In this document: in pieces, positions 9,851 through 18,688 of the stretch
How positions within the stretch are numbered: the first letter of the stretch is position 1
How the letters are laid out: every line of letters starts with the position of its first letter
Origin: Bradyrhizobium sp. CSA207
GTDB lineage: Bacteria > Pseudomonadota > Alphaproteobacteria > Rhizobiales > Xanthobacteraceae
Assembly (NCBI RefSeq): GCF_029051685.1
Contig: NZ_JAACFT010000033.1
Span: 1-64,000, forward strand
Direction: 5' to 3'
DNA length: 64,000 nt
The notes under the pieces: generated by a model
Seen by the model: the letters and a program-made list of their open reading frames with translations, nothing else
Databases searched by the model: none
What the model was told of the DNA's origin: nothing
Program-made: the position numbers and the translations under genes

Positions 9851-11407
9851 ATGAAAAACCGACTGACGACGGCGCAATCCACCGTGGCGATGCGGCGTTG
9901 GGGGCCTCCCGGAATTCTAACGTTGGCGGCAATGGTCGCCTTTGCGGCACTGACTCCGACCGCGGCGGCGAAGCAGGCGCGCCAGCCTGTCGAAGCGGTG
10001 GCCCCGCGCGAGGCCGGCGAGCCGATCATGGCGATCGTGTCGATCAGGAGTCAGCAGGTCACGTTCTACGACGCCGACGGCTGGATCCTGCGCGCGCCGG
10101 TGTCGACCGGCACGACAGGGCGCGAGACGCCGGCGGGCGTCTTCGCCGTCATCGAGAAGGACAAGGACCACCACTCGACCATGTATGACGATGCCTGGAT
10201 GCCGAACATGCAGCGCATCACCTGGAATGGCATCGCGCTGCATGGCGGGCCGCTGCCCGGTTATGCCGCCTCGCATGGCTGCGTACGGATGCCTTTTGGG
10301 TTCGCGGAGGGTCTGTTCGACAAGACGCAGATCGGGATGCGGGTGATCATCTCGCCTGAGGACGCGGCCCCGGTCGATTTCTCTCATCCGGCGCTGTTCA
10401 TGCCGAAGCGGGAAGCTATTGCGGCGGCGCCGAACCGTATCGGCAAGCTAGCCGCCGAGGCCGAGGAGGCGACCCGCGCTGCCGACGAGGCCAAAAAGGC
10501 TGCGGCGGCGGCAGCGAAAGAGGCCGCCTCGCTCCCTGCTTCGCTGCGCAAGCTGGAGCAGTCGAAGGCCCGCGCCGACGCCGAGCTCGCCTTTGCCGAC
10601 AAGTCGCTGGCGGCCGCAAAGATCGACCAGGCTGTGGCAAAGGCTGATGAGCTCAAGCAGAAGGCGGCCGCCAAGGCAGCAGATGCAGCGACCCAGCTCG
10701 ATGCCGCCAAGGCCGCTGCGCATTCGAAGCGCGATGCCGTCGCTGCCACCAAGGATGCTGCGAAGGCGGCGGCAGCCAAGAAGGCCGACGCGGTCAAGGC
10801 GGCGACCGACGCAAAACTCGCGCTCGAGCCGGTTTCGGTCTATATCAGCCGCGCGACGCAGAAGCTTTACGTGCGGCGGAACACGCACAAGCCGGCGCCG
10901 GATGGCGGCGGTGAAGTGTTCGATACCAGCATCGAGGTCCCGATCGCGATCCGCAATCCCGACCAGCCGCTCGGCACGCATATCTTCACGGCGATGGCGA
11001 AGAACGACACTGGCCTGCGCTGGAGCGTGGTCACGATCGAAAACGGCGACGGCGCCAAGAACGCGCTCGACCGCATCACCATCCCGCAGGAGGTGCTCGA
11101 TCGGATCGCGCCGACCGCATTGCCGCGATCGTCGATCATCATCTCGGACGAGCCGCTCAGCAGCGAGACCAACTACCGCACCGAGTTCGTCGCGGTGCTG
11201 AGCAACCAGCCCCAAGGCGGCTTCATCACGCGCAAGCCGACCGCGCCAATGGCCATTGCAAGCGATGACAGCTGGGACAATGGCGGCAACGGCTTCGGCT
11301 TCTTCTTCCAGCAGCGCGATCCGTATCCGCAGCCGGTCAATCCGCGCCGGCGCGGCCAGTACCAATACTATCAACCGGCGCAGCCGATGCCGCGGAGCTT
11401 CTGGTAG
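9851..11407 (+). CDS. L,D-transpeptidase (YkuD) with a second YkuD-like region
   Basis: A 518-residue exported protein that should cross-link or remodel peptidoglycan in the periplasm. A GAGG site precedes the ATG. A signal sequence or N-terminal anchor spans about residues 15-42. The YkuD domain at about 55-170 has the catalytic motif: HGGPLPGYAASHGCVR contains the His and the Cys. An Ala/Lys/Glu-rich coiled-coil linker covers about 185-325. The region at about 330-460 again begins like a YkuD fold (VYISRATQKLYVRR ... PLGTHIFTA) but has no SHGC motif, so it is probably a non-catalytic copy. The C-terminus is rich in Gln, Pro and Tyr. Confidence 0.9.
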   Translation: MKNRLTTAQSTVAMRRWGPPGILTLAAMVAFAALTPTAAAKQARQPVEAVAPREAGEPIMAIVSIRSQQVTFYDADGWILRAPVSTGTTGRETPAGVFAVIEKDKDHHSTMYDDAWMPNMQRITWNGIALHGGPLPGYAASHGCVRMPFGFAEGLFDKTQIGMRVIISPEDAAPVDFSHPALFMPKREAIAAAPNRIGKLAAEAEEATRAADEAKKAAAAAAKEAASLPASLRKLEQSKARADAELAFADKSLAAAKIDQAVAKADELKQKAAAKAADAATQLDAAKAAAHSKRDAVAATKDAAKAAAAKKADAVKAATDAKLALEPVSVYISRATQKLYVRRNTHKPAPDGGGEVFDTSIEVPIAIRNPDQPLGTHIFTAMAKNDTGLRWSVVTIENGDGAKNALDRITIPQEVLDRIAPTALPRSSIIISDEPLSSETNYRTEFVAVLSNQPQGGFITRKPTAPMAIASDDSWDNGGNGFGFFFQQRDPYPQPVNPRRRGQYQYYQPAQPMPRSFW

Positions 11408-11495
11408 GACCCCGAATTACGGGCGCGCCGAAAGTGGCGGTTGGATCTGCACTGTCCGCCGCTCATTGGCGGCAAAACTCCTTGGAGCTGAGCCG

Positions 11496-12008
11496 CTATC
11501 GTTCGGGCGAGAGGGCCCGGCCGATCACATGGTCGAGCGAGACGCGCCCCGGCCCGTAGGCCATGATGCCGAGGGCCATCGCCGCCCAGGTGATGTGCAC
11601 CGGCCAGCCGTCGGGCACGGTAAGTTCGACGATGACAGTCATGAACAATAGCCCGAGCGCGGCGAAGCGCGTGCCAAGGCCGAGGATCAGCAGGATTGGA
11701 AACATGATCTCGCCGCAGCCCGACAGGAAGGCCATCACCGTCGGCGCAGGATAATGATAGGGGCCGCCGGGGAGGTGCAGCATGAATTCGTCGGTGAACA
11801 GCGTCACCGCGGTGTCGTTCAGCTTGAGGAAGCCGCCCCATTTGAGGATGCCGGAGCGCCAGAACGGCACGGCCAGTGCGAAGCGAAGCACGAGCTGCAC
11901 GATCGAGGGCGATGCGATGGTCTGCACCAGATGATTGGCCTTGTCGATGAGGAGCCCGAGCGCCGGCAGGCTGCTGCTGTCCGACGACATGCGTTGATCC
12001 GCGATCAT
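11496..12008 (-). CDS. DoxX family membrane protein of the bufferin operon
   Basis: A 170-residue protein with about four membrane segments and the DoxX pattern (LRFALAVPFWRSGILKWGGF near the N-terminus, a GCGEIMFPILLILGLGTRFAALGL segment split across two helices). DoxX proteins commonly accompany bufferin and other MNIO operons, possibly for redox or export support, but their exact role is unknown. Its ATG overlaps the stop of the bufC gene by 4 bases (12005-12008). It ends 88 bases from the convergent L,D-transpeptidase gene. Confidence 0.85.
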   Translation of the reverse strand: MIADQRMSSDSSSLPALGLLIDKANHLVQTIASPSIVQLVLRFALAVPFWRSGILKWGGFLKLNDTAVTLFTDEFMLHLPGGPYHYPAPTVMAFLSGCGEIMFPILLILGLGTRFAALGLLFMTVIVELTVPDGWPVHITWAAMALGIMAYGPGRVSLDHVIGRALSPER

Positions 12009-12787
12009 CGTGCGTCTCCCAAAGCAATCGAGGTGAATGCACCCGCCTCGATCAGGCCGGCGATGTTCGAGGCGAGGTCGAAATCGGGCGCCGCGTCCAG
12101 CGCCGACGCAGCAGCCTCGCCGAGCGGCCGGGCCGACATCAGATTGGTCGCGAAAACGGCGCCGCCGGGCGGAAGGTGCCGGACGGTGACGTCGAATTCG
12201 GCGCGCGTGATCAATGCATCCTCCGGCGTCGACCCGTCGATGCGTTCGACCGGTGCGGTGTCGCGGTTGGCGGCGAATATCGTCACCGCCGAGAATTGCG
12301 AGCGCACGATTCCAGCGGCGGGATGCGGGATGAAAACCAGGTCGGCCAGCCGATCCAGTGCGACCGCAGCGAGCCGCGCCGGCGACAACGGCGCGGCGTC
12401 CCGTGCGTGGTAGGCGTCGAGCCAGCCACGTTCGATGCGGGCAACGTCGGCGAGCCAGGGCAGTTCGCGCGCATGTTCGTAGCCCTCAATGAACGCGGGG
12501 AAGTCTCGGCCATAGTCGAACAGCAGCGGCGAGGTCGGCGGAGACTTGCGGATGTGGCAGCGCGCCGCGGCGCGGAAGAAATCGGGGCCGGTGATGCGCT
12601 GCACCGCCGGATAGATCGCGGCGAGTGCCTCGATCAGGCTGACCGTGACGTTGTTGCGGTAGACGTCGTAGCGCCGTCCGGCTGATCTGCCATCTCGGCC
12701 CGCGACGTCCGGCGGCGCAGGTCGCGTTGGATCGAGCAGCCCCCGCGCGAAGACCGTGGCAAAAGTCTGGTTCTGCTCAAGCGGCAT
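12005..12787 (-). CDS. bufC: BufC-like partner protein of an MNIO enzyme (DUF2063)
   Basis: This 260-residue protein has the DUF2063 / HvfC-BufC N-terminal domain (FATVFARGLLDP, then RYDVYRNNVTVSLIEAL and the ITGPDFFRAAAR region). BufC-type proteins bind the precursor leader and deliver it to the multinuclear iron oxidase. The start is ATG at 12787, overlapping the end of the bufB gene by 11 bases, so the two are coupled. The family and operon position support the call well. In older annotation it would appear as a putative DNA-binding domain protein. Confidence 0.87.
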   Translation of the reverse strand: MPLEQNQTFATVFARGLLDPTRPAPPDVAGRDGRSAGRRYDVYRNNVTVSLIEALAAIYPAVQRITGPDFFRAAARCHIRKSPPTSPLLFDYGRDFPAFIEGYEHARELPWLADVARIERGWLDAYHARDAAPLSPARLAAVALDRLADLVFIPHPAAGIVRSQFSAVTIFAANRDTAPVERIDGSTPEDALITRAEFDVTVRHLPPGGAVFATNLMSARPLGEAAASALDAAPDFDLASNIAGLIEAGAFTSIALGDAR

Positions 12788-13694
12788 GACGGCCTGCCGG
12801 CAGCGCGCTGGATGCGCCGCGGTCGAGGATCGCCTGCGCGGCGGCGGCTTCCGCTTGCAGGACGGCCCAATCGGGAATCTTGCTGTCCCATTCGATCAGC
12901 GTCGGCACCGGGCCGCGGCGCTCGATGACGATCTCGAACAGCGTCCACACGGCGTCCGCGACCGGGCCATCATGACTGTCGATCAGGAGCAGCGCGCCGC
13001 CGTCGTCCGCCTGTTCGGCATGACCGGCGAGATGAATTTCCGCGACATGCGACAGCGGAAAGTCCGCCAGATAATCCAGGGCTGAAAATCCATGATTGGC
13101 GGCGGAGACGAAGACGTTGTTGACGTCGAGCAGCAGCCGGCAGCCGGTGCGCTGCGCGACGCCGCGGATGAAGTCCGTCTCGCTCATGGTCGAGTCGCGG
13201 AACGCGACATAGGTCGACGGGTTCTCCAGCAGGATGGGGCGCCGGATCGCCTCCTGCACCTGGTCGATGTGATCGCAGACGCAGCGCAGCGTCGCCTCCG
13301 TATATGGCAGCGGCAGAAGATCGTTGAAGAAGCTGGTCTCATGCGTGGACCAAGCCAGATGTTCTGAGACCAGCGCCGGCTGGTAGCGCGCGACCAGGCC
13401 GCGAAATCGTGCCAGATGCACCTTGTCGAGCGGCTGCGGGCCGCCGATCGACATGCAGACGCCGTGCAGTGAAAGCGGATGGTCGCGACGGATGGCTTCA
13501 AGCGCGCGATGCGGCGGGCCGCCCGCGCCCATGTAGTTTTCGGCATGGACCTCGAAGAAGCCGCGCTGCCGGCCGGCTTCGAGAATGGCCGACAGATGCT
13601 CGGGCTTGAAGCTCGTCCCGGCGACGCCGCCGATCGGAGCGGGAAAGCGGAGAGGCACGGCCGTGGACGCATTTGTCTTGGTTGCCGTGGCCAT
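12777..13694 (-). CDS. bufB: BufB-like multinuclear nonheme iron oxidase (MNIO, DUF692)
   Basis: A 305-residue enzyme of the DUF692/MNIO family (relatives: MbnB, TglH, ChrH). In bufferin pathways it converts cysteines of the BufA precursor into oxygenated heterocycles. The TIM-barrel metal ligand motifs are visible: KPEH, EVHAENYMG, LHGVCMSIG, SEHLAWS, LLDVNNVFVSA, EIHLAGH, SHDGPV and LIEWDSKIP. A strong GGAGGAG site precedes the ATG at 13694. It lies 51 bases after the precursor gene and overlaps bufC. The family call is firm; the exact product chemistry is inferred from characterised relatives. Confidence 0.93.
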   Translation of the reverse strand: MATATKTNASTAVPLRFPAPIGGVAGTSFKPEHLSAILEAGRQRGFFEVHAENYMGAGGPPHRALEAIRRDHPLSLHGVCMSIGGPQPLDKVHLARFRGLVARYQPALVSEHLAWSTHETSFFNDLLPLPYTEATLRCVCDHIDQVQEAIRRPILLENPSTYVAFRDSTMSETDFIRGVAQRTGCRLLLDVNNVFVSAANHGFSALDYLADFPLSHVAEIHLAGHAEQADDGGALLLIDSHDGPVADAVWTLFEIVIERRGPVPTLIEWDSKIPDWAVLQAEAAAAQAILDRGASSALPAGRHAA

Positions 13695-13745
13695 CGTGCT
13701 CCTCCGCTTCCCTTTCTGTTTGTCGTGATGCGCCGGCTGGCCGAG

Positions 13746-14051
13746 TTACACCGGCTTGAGCGAGCCCTTTTTGCCGTTCGGCAGCTCGATGCTGGTGCAG
13801 GTGCCGCCCTGCACGAACTTCCACGCGTTGCCCTGGAAGTCGGCGGTTGAGGTGCCCTGGCAGGTGGTGCCCGGTCCCGCCGCGCAATCGTTCTGGCCCT
13901 TCAGCGCGACGCCGAAGCATTTTTCCTTCTTGGCAGCCGCCGCGGCATCCCCCTCGGCCTTGGTCAGCGGAGCGGCGACGGCCAGCGTCGCGAGCGCGGT
14001 GCTGACGGCGCCGGCGAGAACGAACGCAGTGACGGTATGCTTTGCAGACAT
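13746..14051 (-). CDS. bufA1: BufA1-like bufferin precursor, DUF2282 RiPP peptide
   Basis: This 101-residue exported peptide is the substrate of the MNIO system. The start is ATG at 14051, behind GAGGAG. A signal peptide of about 27 residues (MSAKHTVTAFVLAG, ending AVAA) is followed by a core with four cysteines: C45 (EKCFGVAL), C56 (GQNDC), C64 (GTTCQG) and C85 (GGTCTS). The EKC-G-A-GxNDC spacing is the hallmark of the DUF2282 bufferins, which bind copper in the periplasm after cysteine modification. It is the first gene of bufA1-bufB-bufC-doxX. The copper role is family knowledge, not visible here. Confidence 0.9.
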   Translation of the reverse strand: MSAKHTVTAFVLAGAVSTALATLAVAAPLTKAEGDAAAAAKKEKCFGVALKGQNDCAAGPGTTCQGTSTADFQGNAWKFVQGGTCTSIELPNGKKGSLKPV

Positions 14052-14374
14052 CGAATATCTCCTCTCGGGATTGCATCGCCCTGTGGGCGATGAGCGCATC
14101 ATCTCCTTCGTTCGTCCGCGGACAGCGTTACTGCGCAGGCCGCTCACGATTTCGTGAGACCGTTGGGTGCGGCGCACAGGCTGTGCGCTTGGGTGGGGAT
14201 TAGGCGGGAAAGCGGTCGGGTAAATCCAATGCCTTGGCGCTATCGAGACCGTAGCTGGAGAGCATTGGAGGCCGCGGGCTGCAGATGCGAGACGTAACGA
14301 ACGCGGGCGGCGTCGCGTAGAACGATACCGGGTGGTTTGGCCAGTTCCGGCTGGGCCGGAGAGCGGAAACAGCG
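14052..14374. other. divergent intergenic region upstream of bufA1 and a cyclase gene
   Basis: About 320 bases without a convincing gene. It must hold the promoter of the bufferin operon (minus strand) and that of the cyclase gene at 14375. I looked for an ECF-type GTAAC/CGAA pair: GTAACG and CGAACG occur on the minus strand near 14115-14133 but are only 11 bases apart, too close for the usual spacing. No other operator could be placed. Confidence 0.5.
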
Positions 14375-16465
14375 ATGAACGTCTTTCCCGGACGGCAGCT
14401 TGATGCGCTCGCCAGGTTGACGGTCAGCATCCGCCTTGCGGTGTCGGCGCTGGTGCTGACCGCAATCCTCCTGACCGCCGCGCTCTCCAGCCTGCTGTGG
14501 TGGCGCACGGCGGAGGCGACCAGCCGGCAGCTGGCCTCGACCATCAATGAGCAGATCGTCGCCGCCGTCCGCAAGGAGGTTGCAGCCATCGTCGCTGAGG
14601 CGCACGCCGCGCACACCGCGATCCGCACGCTGTTCCTCCAGAACGTGCTCGACACCCGCGAAGCCGACAAGCGCGAGTTCGTGTTCCTGTCGCAATTGCA
14701 ATCGCAGGCCACGATCTCCTGGGTTGCCTTCGGCTGGCCGGATGGCTCCTTCTTCGCCGCCCACAAGCTCGGCGACGGACATCTGGAGATGATGGAGATC
14801 TCGCTCACGGATCACCCGGGCCAGCGACGCGTCGACGAATATGACGTGGTCCCCGGCGATATCGAATTTGCCAGCCGCCGCTTCGAGCCGACCGGCTTCC
14901 GCGTCGCCGAGCGCAGCTGGTTCAAGACCGGCATCGCCGCAAGCGGTCCACAATGGTTCCGCGTGGCCGAGCATCCGATCGGCGAGCGCCCGTCGATCGC
15001 CTTTGCCGGTCCCATCGACGTCTACCAGGAGCGCCAGGGCGTCCTTGCGATCATCATTGAATACACCAGGCTCGCGCGCTTTCTTTCGCAGCTCGAGGTC
15101 GGCCGCACCGGCGCCGCTTTCATCCTGGACGACGGCGGCGAACTCGTCGCCGCGCCCGACAAGGACGCCGACGAATTGCATCCCGCTCATGGCGAGCAGA
15201 GGCTGCTGCCGTTGGCGCAGATGGCACTGGCAAAAGCCGGCGACGAGGGGCGCAAGGACGCGTGGCGAGGCCGGCTCACCGCGAACCACGCGGCTTATGA
15301 AGTCGCGCTGACGCCGCTGCCGTTTCCGGGCTGGTCGCTTGCCACCGTCATTCCCGAGGCCGAGTTCCTCGGTCCGGTCGAGACCACGCTGCGTCGCCTG
15401 ATCGTCGGCCTTGCTGTCGGCGCGGTGCTTGCGGCCGTGGCTTCGGCGATGCTGGCGCGGTCGGTGATCGCTGCGCCGCTCTCCCGCGTGGTCGGCGAAC
15501 TCCGTCATGTCGAGACCTTTGCGTTGGAGCAGGTGCGGCGTCACCCATCGCGGCTGAAGGAGATCGCGAGCCTGTCCGGCGCGATCGCCGAGATGGCGGC
15601 CGGGCTCTCCGCCTTCCGAAAGTTCATTCCGGCCGATCTCGTCCGCTCGCTGCTGCGCCAGGGCGTCGAAGCCAAGCCGGGCGGCGCCATCCAGGAGCTC
15701 AGCGTGATGTTCATCGACATCGCCGGCTTCACCGGCCTGTCGGAGCGGATGGGCGATCGTGTCGTGCCGCTGCTGTCGCGCTATCTCGATCTCGCCTCGG
15801 AAGCCATCGTCGCCAATGGCGGCACCATCGACAAGTTCATAGGCGACGCCGTCATGGCGTTCTGGGGCGCGCCTCGGCCGCAGCGCGATCATGCGCTGTC
15901 GTGCTGCCGTGCCGCGCTCGGCTGCCAGAGGGCGATCGCGCAGTCCGGCCTTGCGGACGATCTCGGCCATGCCCTCCAGATCCGCATCGGCATCAATTCC
16001 GGTCGCATGCTGGTCGGCAATATCGGATCGGAGCTGCGCCTGAACTACACCGTGATCGGCGACGCCGTGAACGTCGCAAGCCGGCTCGAAGGCGCCAACA
16101 AGTCCTATGGCACGCAAATCCTGATCGGCGAGGCAACCGAACGCCTGGCTCGCGGCGCCATCCTCGCGCGCGAGATCGACAGCATCGCGGTGTACGGGCG
16201 CGAGGAGGGATTTTCGGTCTACGAACTGATCGGGCTTGTCGGGGAGGAAAGCAGCGAGGAGACCAGCTGGATCGGGCGCTACGAACAGGGCCTCGCCAAC
16301 TATCGCGCACGCCGGTTTGCCGCGGCGCTGGCCGATTTCGAAGCCGTACTGAAGGAGCGCGGCCACGATCGTCCAGCCGAGCTGATGCGCGAGCGTTGCC
16401 GGCAATTGGAGGAGGCCGCACCCGATACGTCGTGGCGGCCGGTCGCTGCGCTGACGACGAAGTAG
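14375..16465 (+). CDS. membrane-bound receptor-type adenylate/guanylate cyclase
   Basis: A 696-residue protein with an N-terminal membrane helix (about 22-45, VSALVLTAILLTAALSSLLW), a large periplasmic Cache-like sensor region (about 45-340), a second helix (about 345-370), a HAMP-like linker and a C-terminal class III cyclase (about 435-600). The catalytic residues are present: MFIDIAGFTGL (D448), KFIGDAVMAFWG and DAVNVASRLEG with the Asn and Arg. The lysine before IGDAV favours ATP as substrate. A short TPR-like tail follows. The ligand sensed is unknown. It is divergent from the bufferin operon. Confidence 0.93.
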   Translation: MNVFPGRQLDALARLTVSIRLAVSALVLTAILLTAALSSLLWWRTAEATSRQLASTINEQIVAAVRKEVAAIVAEAHAAHTAIRTLFLQNVLDTREADKREFVFLSQLQSQATISWVAFGWPDGSFFAAHKLGDGHLEMMEISLTDHPGQRRVDEYDVVPGDIEFASRRFEPTGFRVAERSWFKTGIAASGPQWFRVAEHPIGERPSIAFAGPIDVYQERQGVLAIIIEYTRLARFLSQLEVGRTGAAFILDDGGELVAAPDKDADELHPAHGEQRLLPLAQMALAKAGDEGRKDAWRGRLTANHAAYEVALTPLPFPGWSLATVIPEAEFLGPVETTLRRLIVGLAVGAVLAAVASAMLARSVIAAPLSRVVGELRHVETFALEQVRRHPSRLKEIASLSGAIAEMAAGLSAFRKFIPADLVRSLLRQGVEAKPGGAIQELSVMFIDIAGFTGLSERMGDRVVPLLSRYLDLASEAIVANGGTIDKFIGDAVMAFWGAPRPQRDHALSCCRAALGCQRAIAQSGLADDLGHALQIRIGINSGRMLVGNIGSELRLNYTVIGDAVNVASRLEGANKSYGTQILIGEATERLARGAILAREIDSIAVYGREEGFSVYELIGLVGEESSEETSWIGRYEQGLANYRARRFAAALADFEAVLKERGHDRPAELMRERCRQLEEAAPDTSWRPVAALTTK

Positions 16466-16577
16466 CCGCGAAGCGAGCGTCACCTGGTCTTTCCTCAAAT
16501 CCATTGGCAAAACTGGCCCGTCCCGCGCATGATGCGTTCGGCGATCGCTTCTCGCAGTTTCGGGCAGGCTCCAACAC

Positions 16578-17162
16578 ATGAAAACCACGCTGCTGACACC
16601 TGAGAACTACACCCGCTCGCCGTGGAAGAACGGTGGCGGCGTCTTCACCGATATCGCGGATGCCCATCGCGCCGATGCGCCGGTGAAGGATTGGGACAGC
16701 CTGCTCTGGCGCTTCGCCTCGACGCCGATCGTGGCGCCCGGTCCCTTTTCCTACATGCCCGGCATCGACCGCTTGCAGATGGTCGTCGGCGGGCGCGGAT
16801 TGGTACTCAAGGCCGGCGACCGCGAATTCGACGAGCGCGAGCCGTTCACGACCGTGCGCTTCACCGGCGAGCTTGCGATCGCGACCGAGCTCGAGGCCGG
16901 TCCGGTCGAGGTCGTGAACCTGATGGCGCGGCGCGGTGCGGTCGAGATCGAGCTTGCGGCGCTCAGGGAGCCCGGCGAACTGCACTTGTCCGCCGGAACG
17001 CATCTCGTCTACGCGGCTTGCGGCGATTGCAGCATCCGTCTCGATGGAGCGGAGTTTGCGATTCCGCAACAGTGTACCTTGAAGGTCGAACTGGTCAGGC
17101 CCTCGCAGCTCACGCTGGCCTTGGGCCTGGCGGTGCTGGCGTCGATCGAGATCGCCGGCTAA
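16578..17162 (+). CDS. hutD: HutD/Ves family protein
   Basis: A 194-residue cupin-fold protein of the HutD/Ves family. The diagnostic start is TPENYTRSPWKNGGG, followed by DSLLWRFASTPI and the SYMPGIDRLQMVVGG segment. HutD is linked to histidine utilisation in other bacteria and may bind formiminoglutamate or related small ligands. No hut genes lie beside it here, so that role is uncertain. It has no signal peptide. It begins 112 bases after the receptor cyclase gene and is followed by another cyclase gene. Confidence 0.82.
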   Translation: MKTTLLTPENYTRSPWKNGGGVFTDIADAHRADAPVKDWDSLLWRFASTPIVAPGPFSYMPGIDRLQMVVGGRGLVLKAGDREFDEREPFTTVRFTGELAIATELEAGPVEVVNLMARRGAVEIELAALREPGELHLSAGTHLVYAACGDCSIRLDGAEFAIPQQCTLKVELVRPSQLTLALGLAVLASIEIAG

Positions 17163-17284
17163 GCCGCAATCCTGCTGCTACGCGCTTGGCCCGGTGCGCA
17201 CAATCCGTGCAGTTGGCTAGGTTGACGCCGTGGGGCCGGAGCACGATATGTCTCCCGATGCAGACCGCCGCCAAGAGGCCGGAT

Positions 17285-18484
17285 ATGAACGAGCCGTCGA
17301 ACAGCAATTCCGTCACCACGCCTCCCGGCGGCGACGTCGTCGACTGGCTGACCAACGGCACCCGCGACGAGCGCTTCATCGACAATATCTTCGCCGAGAT
17401 GTGCATCCGGCTGCAGCAAGCCGGCATTCCGCTGAAGCGGTCGACGCTTCACGTCCTGATCCAGCACCCGCAATGGCTCGGCGCCCGCATCATGTGGTCC
17501 GACGGCATGCGCGAGGCGGAGATCGCGCGGGTCGACTACGATGTCAGGGAGCGGTCGGAATATATCGGCAGCCCGGCCAACGAAATCCATGACGGTGCAA
17601 CCGAGCTGCGGGAAAATCTCGAACAGGATTCCTCGCTCGGTCGCAAGCACGCCATCTACGACGAGATGCGCGCGAAAGGCCTGACCGACTATGTGGCCTG
17701 GCCGCTCTACCATACGCTCGGCAAGCGGCACATCGTCACCTTCGCGACCGACCGGCCCGGCGGATTTGACGACGCGCATGTCGCGGGCTTGAAGCGCGTG
17801 TTGCCGGTGCTGGCGCTGGTCAGCGAGATCCGCGTCAAGAACCGGCTGGCGCGAACCCTGCTGGAAACCTATGTCGGCTCCCATGCCGGCGAGCTCATCC
17901 TGGCCGGCGCCACCCGCCGCGGCACCGGAACGACGGTGCGCGCCGCGATCATGATCTGCGACCTGCGCGATTTCACCAAAATCTCCGACAACTGGCCGCG
18001 CGACGACGTCATCGATCTCCTCAACGATTATTTCGACGCGATGTCCGAGCCGATCGCGCGGCATGGCGGAGAAATCCTGAAATTCATCGGCGACGGCCTG
18101 CTCGCCATCTTCCCGCTCAGCCAGTCCGGCGCGTGCGCGAACTTGCTGTATGCGGTGACCGAAGCGCGCCAGGCCATGGTTGCCCTCAACGAAAGGAACA
18201 GAGCGACCAGCCGTGCGCCGCTGAACTACGGCATTGGCGTCCATGTCGGCGACGTCATGTACGGAAATATCGGATCGAGCACCCGGCTCGACTTCACCGT
18301 CATCGGCCCCGCCGTCAATATGGCCTCGCGGCTCGAAGCGCTCACCAAGCAATTGGGAAAGACGGTGCTGCTATCGCGCGCGTTTGCTGAGCTGGTCGAG
18401 CGGGAGTTCGAGCTGGAGCGCGTCGGTGAATACGAGGTGCGCGGGTTCAGCGAAGCGATCGAGCTGTTTGCGTATCAGGGCTGA
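17285..18484 (+). CDS. soluble adenylate/guanylate cyclase with N-terminal sensor region
   Basis: A 399-residue protein starting MNEPSNSNSV. The ATG at 17285 is preferred because AAGAGG lies 6 bases upstream; an in-frame ATG at 17258 is the alternative. The first 200 residues form a GAF-like sensor region with no membrane helix. The class III cyclase domain (about 215-370) has MICDLRDFTKIS, KFIGDGLLAIFP and GPAVNMASRLEAL, so the metal and transition-state residues are intact. The motif spacing resembles the rhizobial CyaC-like group. Its input signal is unknown. Confidence 0.9.
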   Translation: MNEPSNSNSVTTPPGGDVVDWLTNGTRDERFIDNIFAEMCIRLQQAGIPLKRSTLHVLIQHPQWLGARIMWSDGMREAEIARVDYDVRERSEYIGSPANEIHDGATELRENLEQDSSLGRKHAIYDEMRAKGLTDYVAWPLYHTLGKRHIVTFATDRPGGFDDAHVAGLKRVLPVLALVSEIRVKNRLARTLLETYVGSHAGELILAGATRRGTGTTVRAAIMICDLRDFTKISDNWPRDDVIDLLNDYFDAMSEPIARHGGEILKFIGDGLLAIFPLSQSGACANLLYAVTEARQAMVALNERNRATSRAPLNYGIGVHVGDVMYGNIGSSTRLDFTVIGPAVNMASRLEALTKQLGKTVLLSRAFAELVEREFELERVGEYEVRGFSEAIELFAYQG

Positions 18485-18688
18485 AGACGCGATCGGTCGT
18501 TGAGGCGCGTGCGCGCGGCTCTGCCTGCTTAACGAATGGTTTCAGAAGTATCTGAAGTCGCTTCAAGCCGCGCCGAGTCGCCTGGCGCAGACCTCATGCG
18601 GCGAGGCGTGGCTTCTGGACTACAGCCAGATTGCACAGAGCCCATTAAGCCTAAGCTCCGTTTCAACGAGAACTTAGGAAACAAAATC

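Noticed and set aside
14112..14135. Possible ECF sigma promoter (GTAACG ... CGAACG) before bufA1
   Set aside because: The two boxes are only 11 bases apart, shorter than the about 16 bases of the known SigF-type pattern.
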